Source: a virus
Strand: one strand, 5' to 3'
IMG/VR virus record: IMGVR_UViG_3300022074_000306
Location: 1-27,235 of that record
Length of the DNA: 27,235 bases
This document shows positions 5,292 to 10,682 of this stretch, in pieces; the first letter of the stretch is position 1; each line of letters starts with the position of its first letter. Both the position numbers and the translations under genes were made by a program. Under the pieces are notes generated by a model. It saw nothing but the letters and a program-made list of their open reading frames with translations, had not been told where the DNA came from and ran no database searches.

Positions 5292-5484
5292 TAGAACGCT
5301 CCAGTGACTTTAGGTAAAGGCGCTCAGAAGCGTATGGCTCCCTTGCACGCATGATGTCACCGGCAACAGGTGCTAGCCACTGATCAACCCGTACACAGTA
5401 TTTAAAGTTGTACGGGTCCATGCAGCCAATAACGACTGTTGTCCAGAACGCGGTCAGATAGCTCCAGACGACGTACCAGCTCAC
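5272..5484 (-). CDS. Small protein with N-terminal hydrophobic helix, 70 aa
   Basis: The GTG at 5484 overlaps the stop of the peptidase gene (GTGA), so it is probably translated with it. The first 22 residues (WYVVWSYLTAFWTTVVIGC) form a likely membrane or signal-anchor helix rich in Trp. The remainder is soluble, with two more Cys/Tyr-rich positions and a charged end. No family is recognised. Being downstream of a cell-wall-type peptidase, it could be a lysis accessory, but there is no direct evidence. Confidence 0.5.
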   Translation of the reverse strand: MSWYVVWSYLTAFWTTVVIGCMDPYNFKYCVRVDQWLAPVAGDIMRAREPYASERLYLKSLERSNGMDDH

Positions 5485-6212
5485 AAATCATCAACCAAAA
5501 TCGCCCAACCAGTGTTGCTACCTTCTGGTTGCCATCTAGCGTCAAACTCAGACTGACGAACCTGTACGTTGTGACCTAAATGCGGATTGGAATGACCACC
5601 GTTTTGCATGTCAGGTAGACCACGCGGATCTTGCATGATCCACTCAGGGTCTGAACTATTCTTTCCCCTGTAACCAGAAATTACGCTGTAATGACCACAA
5701 CTTATTGAATTACATGTTGGCGATTGAATCGGGCCTTTGTCTAGCCAGCCAACTATGACAGGCCTTCCCATCTCAATTTCTATTTCAATAATATCGCGGT
5801 CTGCATTTTTGATAAATCTTGCATTTAGACCAAGACTTTCTAGCGCTTGTATCTGCGCTTCAACAGAAGTCGTGTCGCCATATTGAGCACGTATTTTATT
5901 ATATTCGTCGTCTGATTTAACTTTGCCCCAAAAATTCGCCACCATCGCAGACGCTGAACTGAAGCACTCGCGGTAACCAGTTCCTGACTCATTGTCGAGT
6001 TGAGTGAAATAGCGCATGTAGACCTCTTGGTCAATGCCGCTTGCTTTCCACGCATCAAACCATGCGTTGTCTTCTTCCGCCAAAAGGTCTTGAGGCATTC
6101 GCTCCTCAAGTTCTTTGATTGCAGCCAACTGGTGGGGCGTACCACGAAACCAATGAAAGAATGGAAGCAAACTAAGACCCATCGCTGCTCCAAACAACTT
6201 TCGTGTGCTCAC
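5481..6212 (-). CDS. C39-like cysteine peptidase, candidate endolysin
   Basis: From GTG 6212, four bases after the upstream stop, the protein has 243 residues. An upstream TTG at 6281 would add 23 residues overlapping the previous gene. Residues 5-22 are hydrophobic (LFGAAMGLSLLPFFHW), a likely signal anchor. The papain-like domain spans about 66-240: Q71 (FTQLDN, oxyanion position), C83 in ECFSSASAMVANFWG (nucleophile), H174 in GHYSVISGYRG and D195 in MQDPRG, in the order of the peptidase C39 fold. Phages of cyanobacteria often carry such a protein where an endolysin is expected. Wall hydrolysis is inferred from the fold plus the neighbouring membrane proteins. Confidence 0.72.
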   Translation of the reverse strand: MSTRKLFGAAMGLSLLPFFHWFRGTPHQLAAIKELEERMPQDLLAEEDNAWFDAWKASGIDQEVYMRYFTQLDNESGTGYRECFSSASAMVANFWGKVKSDDEYNKIRAQYGDTTSVEAQIQALESLGLNARFIKNADRDIIEIEIEMGRPVIVGWLDKGPIQSPTCNSISCGHYSVISGYRGKNSSDPEWIMQDPRGLPDMQNGGHSNPHLGHNVQVRQSEFDARWQPEGSNTGWAILVDDL

Positions 6213-6216
6213 AACG

Positions 6217-6471
6217 TTAGTTGCGATTGCTATGGCCTTCAAGCCGAGCGACTGATTGTTCCAACATTGAAAGACGAGCAAAAATCTCTTGGTCTCTTGT
6301 CCTGATGTCTGCGTGAAGGATGTCCATCCTGCCCGCTAAATTATCGACAGCAGTCGTTAAACGCACCAAGGAATCCCTCCCTTGCTGGCTTTGACGGTTG
6401 ATACCCGTTAGACCAGCAGAAGCAACACCAACGCTTGCTCCAGCTACAGCTGCCCAAATTTCAACCACCAT
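6217..6471 (-). CDS. Membrane-anchored coiled-coil protein (lysis-associated type)
   Basis: ATG 6471 is preceded by AGAGGT about four bases upstream, a fair ribosome-binding site. The 84-residue product has an N-terminal Ala/Gly/Val helix (about 4-24), then a long amphipathic stretch with leucine-type heptads (RLTTAVDNLAGRMDILH, then ARLSMLEQSVARLEG). The shape resembles phage XhlA-like or spanin-like accessory proteins, in which a coiled coil helps a peptidase or holin work at the membrane. It sits directly upstream of the C39-like peptidase on the same strand and is divergent from the holin-like gene at 6495. Confidence 0.6.
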   Translation of the reverse strand: MVVEIWAAVAGASVGVASAGLTGINRQSQQGRDSLVRLTTAVDNLAGRMDILHADIRTRDQEIFARLSMLEQSVARLEGHSNRN

Positions 6472-6494
6472 TCGACCTCTAGCGCTATCCCATC

Positions 6495-6758
6495 ATGGCA
6501 GATTCACAAGAAAAGCCAGAACAGGAAGAATCCAACTCCCGTTTAGGCGACGTTATCAAGGTTGTATTGCTTGGCTGGGCAATGGCAATCTTGACTGCCA
6601 ACTACCTTGGCGTTTTCAAGCAATCCTTAGATCCAACTTATCCAGCCAGTATTTTGAGTGGCACGGCTGCTTCCTTTGGTTTGGCGGTTGGCAACAACAG
6701 GAAGAAAAAAGAGGAGCCTACAATCAAAGAACAAACCACTACGGCAAAGCCAAAATGA
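6495..6758 (+). CDS. Holin-like small membrane protein, 87 aa
   Basis: ATG 6495 gives 87 residues: an acidic, soluble N-terminus (1-17), a hydrophobic helix (about 19-40, VVLLGWAMAILTANYLGVF), a short loop, a second Gly/Ala-rich helix (about 52-67) and a basic tail from NNRKKK. Two membrane helices with a charged tail fit small holins, which pierce the inner membrane at lysis. Holins have little sequence conservation, so the call rests on topology and position beside the peptidase and coiled-coil genes. Only 23 bases separate its start from the divergent ATG at 6471. Its stop overlaps the next start (ATGA). Confidence 0.55.
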   Translation: MADSQEKPEQEESNSRLGDVIKVVLLGWAMAILTANYLGVFKQSLDPTYPASILSGTAASFGLAVGNNRKKKEEPTIKEQTTTAKPK

Positions 6759-7249
6759 AACGCTTAGCTCTGGTATTAGGCATCACACTGTTTGCCGCTC
6801 CAGTGCAGGCAGACATTACTCATCGCATTCAGTCATCAGTTTCATTGTCAGTTGATGGAGCGGGATCTGTCGCCACGAGAATACCGTCTTCATTTGCGGT
6901 ATCTGGCTCTAACGTCACTCTTAGTACTGAGCCAGTGCTCGGCACTCTTACTTCAGGGACTGCTCTTGGTTATACTCCAGGTGAGTACAGCATTACCACT
7001 GCTGGTGATGCTTTTAGTTACAGCGAAAGCTATACAGAAGGAGACGATGTACCGACAGTCCTCTCAACAACAGTCACGTCAGGAGTAGTTCCGGCACTGC
7101 CTATTTTTGGCAGTACAACTACAACTTCAGGCGGTGTTGCTGGCACTCTGGCTGGAACAATCGCAACTGATGGTGCTTTAACGATTACGGCTGGAAATTC
7201 TGGTACAACTGCAATCGGTCAAGTCATTCAAGAACTTACGATCAAGTGA
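6755..7249 (+). CDS. Exported protein 1, 164 aa
   Basis: ATG 6755 overlaps the previous stop (ATGA). Residues 1-20 are a clear signal peptide (MKRLALVLGITLFAAPVQA, cleavage before DITH). The mature part is rich in Ser, Thr, Gly and Val and has few charges, as in beta-rich secreted or virion-surface proteins (for example SGSNVTLSTEPVLG). There is no membrane segment after the signal. I have an impression of similar genes in cyanophages, without a known function. It is the first of three overlapping genes for exported proteins. Confidence 0.6.
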   Translation: MKRLALVLGITLFAAPVQADITHRIQSSVSLSVDGAGSVATRIPSSFAVSGSNVTLSTEPVLGTLTSGTALGYTPGEYSITTAGDAFSYSESYTEGDDVPTVLSTTVTSGVVPALPIFGSTTTTSGGVAGTLAGTIATDGALTITAGNSGTTAIGQVIQELTIK

Positions 7250-7680
7250 TGCTTTGGTATTGGCTTGTCTTCTCGCTGATTCTTATTGCCGTTCCAACAA
7301 AGGCAGTACCTGTTGTTCCAAACTTTCAGCAAGGTGTCTTGTCTTCTACCACCACAACTAAAACTAAAGTTACTGAAGTCATAAACTCATACGAATATCG
7401 CACTGGCTATGAGTTAAGCGTTAGCGGCACAAACATTAAGCCTGACGCCTCGATTGCTCCAATGAATATCAGTACAACAACCAACGTCGTAAATGGCATT
7501 TCTAGTGTTTGGCGCGGACTAGATCCAGCATCAAAACCAGAATGGCGCATCGTAAATCAAGGTGCATCTTTTCAGTTTGTTGAAACGCTTCAAGGGCCAG
7601 GGCTTGTAAATCATACGTTGATTAACCGTGAAACAGACATTGAATCTCTCACGGAAACAACAAGTACGTTTACGCAATGA
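7249..7680 (+). CDS. Exported protein 2, 143 aa
   Basis: ATG 7249 overlaps the stop of the previous gene (GTGATG; a GTG at 7246 is the alternative). A hydrophobic N-terminus (LWYWLVFSLILIAVPTKA) is a likely signal peptide cut after residue 19. The mature protein is Thr/Ser-rich and beta-like, with repeated TTTT and TET-type stretches and an EWRIVNQGASFQFVET segment. No family is recognised. The stop overlaps the next start (ATGA). The tight overlaps with both neighbours suggest the three exported proteins are made together and may act together. Confidence 0.58.
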   Translation: MLWYWLVFSLILIAVPTKAVPVVPNFQQGVLSSTTTTKTKVTEVINSYEYRTGYELSVSGTNIKPDASIAPMNISTTTNVVNGISSVWRGLDPASKPEWRIVNQGASFQFVETLQGPGLVNHTLINRETDIESLTETTSTFTQ

Positions 7681-8381
7681 AACGAGTCATAGCAACGCTT
7701 TTGCTGCTTTCCGCTCCAGTCCAAGCGCAGGTAAGTAGTACAGCAGCACCAGTCGCGAACAGTAGCGGTTCGGTAACTAATCAAGCCGTGATGGTCACTC
7801 CTAGTAAAAATTTTAGTTCTGTGATTAACGGCGTTAGTTGTCAAGGTGCAACCCTAACAATTAACCCTTTCCTTAGTTCAACTACTGGCTGGGCTGATCC
7901 TTACGAAGGTCATTATGCAGATCCGGTTTATGACACTCTCGATATCACTGGCGCGTTTGATTCGGAAGGCAATGCCATCCCAGATGGCAGGCCCGATAAT
8001 CCGGGCTCTATCCTTTTCTATAAACAAATCAGGACAGCTCAAAAGACAAACTTTTCAGTAAATGGCGGCATCACTGCACAGATCTCAATTCCGTTAGATC
8101 GCAGTCATATCCGTACTTGTCGTAAAGCAGCAACAAAGCAAGTCGAGTTGATGGAAGCAGCCTTGGCCGATAAACGCTTGAACTACGAAATCGCAAGACT
8201 CAAGAACTGCGCCAACCTTATGAAAGAAGGCATTATGTTTCATCCTGACTCGCCTTACGCTTCAATCTGCGCTGATGTAGTCCTAGTTAATCCACCTGGA
8301 GTCTTGCCGCCCCACACACACTCAATACCTACTTCCGCAAAGCGCGTTGCTCCTTCCGACGGTCAAAAGCAGACTCAATAA
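7677..8381 (+). CDS. Exported protein 3, 234 aa
   Basis: The signal peptide (MKRVIATLLLLSAPVQA) closely resembles that of exported protein 1. The mature protein starts Ser/Thr/Val-rich. It has a central Asp/Gly/Pro region (FDSEGNAIPDGRPDNPG), a beta segment (NFSVNGGITAQISIPLDR) and a helical part with four cysteines in the mature chain (one before and three after the beta segment), which could form disulphides in the periplasm or outside the cell. It ends in a polar tail after PPGVLPPHTHS. I recall similar proteins in cyanophages but cannot name a function. Its last 53 bases overlap the convergent gene at 8329. Confidence 0.58.
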   Translation: MKRVIATLLLLSAPVQAQVSSTAAPVANSSGSVTNQAVMVTPSKNFSSVINGVSCQGATLTINPFLSSTTGWADPYEGHYADPVYDTLDITGAFDSEGNAIPDGRPDNPGSILFYKQIRTAQKTNFSVNGGITAQISIPLDRSHIRTCRKAATKQVELMEAALADKRLNYEIARLKNCANLMKEGIMFHPDSPYASICADVVLVNPPGVLPPHTHSIPTSAKRVAPSDGQKQTQ

Positions 8382-9087
8382 CCACTTTTTTGCCTAGCTT
8401 CTCATTGATCTTTTTGATTGTCTTTTTTACGATTGGTTTGACTGCCTTGAGCAAAAAGTCTCCTAAAGGTTTTGCAGCGATGGCACTGGTGGTTGCTACT
8501 GCAGCGATTGCAGCCGTGCTCATTACGACAGGTGCACCAGGTAAATAGTTGCCGACAATCTTTGCCACAGGCAATAGCTCTAGCTGTGGCTCACACTTGC
8601 CGTCAACCATCTCATAGCCAGTTATTACAGCGGTTTGTAGTTTATTTTTTGCTCCTATAGGTATTGCATCTGGTGGTGGACAAGGCAGATTTTCCGGTAA
8701 TATAGGAATGCCAGATTCAGCAGCTGGCAGGGGGTTCATGGCCGATTGAGTCTTGGCTGTCTCTTTCGGCTTATCCTCTCCAGGGTCTAACCTTGGCGGT
8801 TTTACACCTTCAGGCGGTTGCAACGCTGGTGAAAAATCTAATGGTCGATACGATGGCATCGTTCCATCGCAAACTACAAAATTTCCCTTAGGGTCATTTG
8901 TATAAGCCTTTTGGTTGCCTGGCTGTGTATTTCTAGATTCAACGCAACCAGGCACTTGGATAACTGGAAAGCCAAGCTGCAAAGTGACTGGTGGTTCAGT
9001 TGGAATACTCTGAGGCGGCATACTCCGCCAAGCCGGAATAACTGGCACGTTTACCGCTCCAATACCAATCTCAGGAATTTCCGGCAT
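8329..9087 (-). CDS. Proline-rich protein with C-terminal membrane segment, 252 aa
   Basis: ATG 9087 gives a protein whose first 140 residues are very rich in Pro, with Ile and Val (MPEIPEIGIGAVNVPVIPAW) and three cysteines. A hydrophobic Ala/Ile helix lies at about 187-207 (MSTAAIAAVATTSAIAA), and the last 45 residues are strongly basic (KPIVKKTIKKINEKLGKK). This layout, an extended Pro-rich arm, one membrane helix and a basic tail, suggests a membrane-spanning or virion-associated protein. I associate similar openings with cyanophages but know no function. It is convergent with exported protein 3, and its start codon overlaps the divergent start at 9086. Confidence 0.55.
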   Translation of the reverse strand: MPEIPEIGIGAVNVPVIPAWRSMPPQSIPTEPPVTLQLGFPVIQVPGCVESRNTQPGNQKAYTNDPKGNFVVCDGTMPSYRPLDFSPALQPPEGVKPPRLDPGEDKPKETAKTQSAMNPLPAAESGIPILPENLPCPPPDAIPIGAKNKLQTAVITGYEMVDGKCEPQLELLPVAKIVGNYLPGAPVVMSTAAIAAVATTSAIAAKPLGDFLLKAVKPIVKKTIKKINEKLGKKVVIESAFDRRKEQRALRK

Positions 9088-9355
9088 GAAATCAGAACGC
9101 TTTACAGCTGGTCAGCTTTGGATTGACCGTGTCAAGCAACACGAGGGGCCGCCTTACGTTTACACATGCTGGTCAGGCAAGACCTCAAGACTATTCACTG
9201 ATCGCAAAGCACTGCTGAAATTTGTCAAATGGCCGCCAAAAACACCAACAGGAGATGCGTTACGCGAATGGCTTTTATCATTTGAGCCAAAACCAGAAGC
9301 TATCGCTCCAGAGACTGATAACGACCCAACTGCCAATACAAAAATGGTGACTTGA
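9086..9355 (+). CDS. Hypothetical protein, 89 aa
   Basis: ATG 9086 shares two bases with the divergent ATG at 9087 (CATG). The N-terminal 60 residues look like a compact alpha-beta domain (RFTAGQLWIDRVKQHEG, then a VYTCWSGKTSRLF strand pair and a DRKALLKFVKWP helix). The C-terminus is acidic and probably disordered. No family is recognised. Its stop is two bases from the stop of the convergent gene at 9358. Confidence 0.5.
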   Translation: MKSERFTAGQLWIDRVKQHEGPPYVYTCWSGKTSRLFTDRKALLKFVKWPPKTPTGDALREWLLSFEPKPEAIAPETDNDPTANTKMVT

Positions 9356-9357
9356 CT

Positions 9358-9585
9358 TTAAGGAAACTTAATTGGCAAGCCAGTTTCAGTCGGAAGTTCT
9401 GGCATTGCGCTTTCAATCTCATCAGGGATCATCTCAGTAACCTTTCCAGCAACATCACCAGTAATGCTGTCCGCATAACGAGTGATCATGCCCGGAAGGC
9501 GTGAGTACAGCATCACAGAGCTGCCAAGCATTCCTGCTGACATGACAAATGCTGCAACTGATAGAACGTTGAAAACTTTTTGCAT
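9358..9585 (-). CDS. Small single-pass membrane protein, 75 aa
   Basis: ATG 9585 starts a protein with one N-terminal membrane helix (about 5-27, FNVLSVAAFVMSAGMLGSSV) and a soluble tail of about 45 residues with an acidic, Pro-rich end (EIESAMPELPTETGLPIKFP). The hydrophobic part could be an uncleaved signal anchor with the tail in the periplasm. I recall look-alikes near structural genes of cyanophages, function unknown. It lies downstream of a hairpin that may limit read-through from the outer-membrane protein gene. Confidence 0.55.
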   Translation of the reverse strand: MQKVFNVLSVAAFVMSAGMLGSSVMLYSRLPGMITRYADSITGDVAGKVTEMIPDEIESAMPELPTETGLPIKFP

Positions 9586-9604
9586 AGCAAAGGCAGATAC
9601 GCAA

Positions 9605-9626
9605 AAGGCCCCTTTTCAGGAGCCTT
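9605..9626 (-). terminator. Terminator-like hairpin after the barrel gene
   Basis: On the minus strand AAGGCTCC (9626-9619) pairs with GGGGCCTT (9612-9605), eight pairs including one G-T, around a six-base loop. Only two more T follow before GC, so the T-tract is short. It lies 34 bases past the stop of the outer-membrane barrel gene and just before the 9585 start, so partial termination is plausible. Confidence 0.45.
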
Positions 9627-9659
9627 CTACTATCCGTGTGAGGATGCTTTAGTTATAGC

Positions 9660-10016
9660 TCAAAAAGCGTATTTGCCACCAAGCTTCAGGCCATAAGAAG
9701 CATCAACGTCTTCAAACTTTGCGTAACCAACCTCGGTGTAGAGATTCAAGCTGTCGCTTACAGCAGCAGAAACGCCAGTTTTGCCGGAGAAACCCCATTC
9801 AGAATCCGATCCATCATTAGAAAGAGCGGGTCCAGCTTGGATGTAGAAGGGGCCTTCTTGGAATCCAGCGTGCAGCTCTAGTGAGCTACCAACAAACTCA
9901 GCGCCTGAAAAACCTGCGTTGTACTCAGGATTTACATACACTTCGCCTGCGACAACAGGAGATGCCAGCGCAGCTGCCGTAACGACGGCACCACTCACAA
10001 TCAAAGATTTGATCAT
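9660..10016 (-). CDS. Small outer-membrane beta-barrel protein, 118 aa
   Basis: ATG 10016 is chosen because a signal peptide begins right there (MIKSLIVSGAVVTAAALA, cleavage after PVVA). A longer frame to 10064 adds an unlikely leader. The mature part, about 95 residues, alternates hydrophobic and polar residues in strand-like runs separated by short turns (SSLELHAGFQEG, FYIQAGPAL, NLYTEVGYAKF, YGLKLGGKYAF). It ends in Phe, as outer-membrane barrels do for insertion. The size suits a barrel of about eight strands. Phages use such proteins to change the host surface or block superinfection, but the role here is inferred. It is preceded by a short inverted repeat (10042). Confidence 0.65.
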   Translation of the reverse strand: MIKSLIVSGAVVTAAALASPVVAGEVYVNPEYNAGFSGAEFVGSSLELHAGFQEGPFYIQAGPALSNDGSDSEWGFSGKTGVSAAVSDSLNLYTEVGYAKFEDVDASYGLKLGGKYAF

Positions 10017-10041
10017 TAGAAAGGGGTTTAACGTTTTCCGT

Positions 10042-10063
10042 TGACAGGTTACTTGAACTGTCA
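10042..10063. promoter_or_regulatory. Inverted repeat upstream of the barrel gene
   Basis: TGACAG (10042-10047) and CTGTCA (10058-10063) are perfect six-base arms with ten bases between, 26 bases upstream of the barrel start on the minus strand. It could be an operator or a weak hairpin in the leader. No convincing promoter hexamers were found around it on that strand. Confidence 0.25.
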
Positions 10064-10104
10064 CTGTGCCAGTTGTGAGAGTGTGTCACTACGTTGGCAG
10101 ACCA

Positions 10105-10299
10105 TCAATAACCGTCAGTTGAAGACAGGCTCTGATATTTCTCAGACAAACCGGTAAACAGACCACGTTGTGGGTGATCTGCTTGGTCACGGCCATCCAA
10201 GAAATACAACTCCTCTAGCCATAGCGTGCGGTTAGACATGCTTTGCACATCTTCTGCACCAGGCTTGCAAGGAATCATTGGATCAGGTCGTTGCATCAT
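10105..10299 (-). CDS. Hypothetical protein, 64 aa
   Basis: ATG 10299 overlaps the stop of the upstream gene (ATGA) and is preferred over a TTG at 10308. The product is soluble and charged, with a helical middle (NRTLWLEELYFLDGRD) and an HPQRGLFTGLSEKYQ end. I have seen similar small genes paired with the DUF7936-like gene in cyanophages, but no function is known. The pair lies just beyond the tail fibre, behind a hairpin, so it is probably a separate small unit that may be expressed at a lower level. Confidence 0.58.
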   Translation of the reverse strand: MMQRPDPMIPCKPGAEDVQSMSNRTLWLEELYFLDGRDQADHPQRGLFTGLSEKYQSLSSTDGY

Positions 10300-10619
10300 G
10301 CGCTCCAAGGCGTACCTGCACCTGTAGTTGGCGTTTTCTTTTCGGCAAGCTGTGCATCTAATGCTGCATGAATTTCAGCAACCTTGTCCGCTCCACCAAT
10401 AGCGGATTGCGCCCATGAAACAGCTTGCGCTTCTGTCACGTCGTCATAAGCAATAAATTTGTCAGCCTCTCCGGCTTCAAGACCAACAGAGCCATAGGCG
10501 CCAACGCTATACGTTCCATCTTCATCAGTGGCATTCACTGTGTAGTGGAGCGTGTTAATCATTCCGGTTTCAAGGAGTCTGTCACATTGACCGACTTTCC
10601 AAACGTAGGTGTTTGCCAT
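10296..10619 (-). CDS. DUF7936-like cyanophage protein, 107 aa
   Basis: ATG 10619. The sequence opens MANTYVWKV and has a beta-rich first half (NTLHYTVNATDEDGTYSVG, then a Gly-rich turn), then an acidic linker (FIAYDDVTEAQAVSWAQ) and a helix, ending KKTPTTGAGTPW. This pattern matches small proteins I associate with DUF7936 in cyanomyoviruses and related phages. Those are of unknown function, probably structural or tail-associated. It follows the tail fibre gene on the same strand after a strong hairpin. Confidence 0.6.
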   Translation of the reverse strand: MANTYVWKVGQCDRLLETGMINTLHYTVNATDEDGTYSVGAYGSVGLEAGEADKFIAYDDVTEAQAVSWAQSAIGGADKVAEIHAALDAQLAEKKTPTTGAGTPWSA

Positions 10620-10653
10620 AGTTAAACGAATGCAGAATCAGTGTAAATGGAAA

Positions 10654-10673
10654 GCCCCGCGTTGCCACGGGGC
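10654..10673 (-). terminator. Hairpin after the tail-fibre gene (probable terminator)
   Basis: On the minus strand GCCCCGTG pairs with CGCGGGGC around a GCAA tetraloop: eight pairs, one of them G-T, very GC-rich, with a stable GNRA loop. It starts 10 bases past the fibre stop. Only three T follow, so it may terminate partially or stabilise the 3' end of the long tail transcript rather than stop it fully. Confidence 0.6.
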
Positions 10674-10682
10674 GGTTTACTG

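Noticed and set aside
5840-6193. Alternative 117-residue frame within the C39-like peptidase gene
   Set aside because: It is a frame-shifted copy of the same region, with basic low-complexity sequence and no motif.
6398-6754. Upstream extension of the exported protein 1 frame
   Set aside because: The frame is open further back, but a signal peptide starts exactly at ATG 6755 and the earlier codons lie over two other genes.
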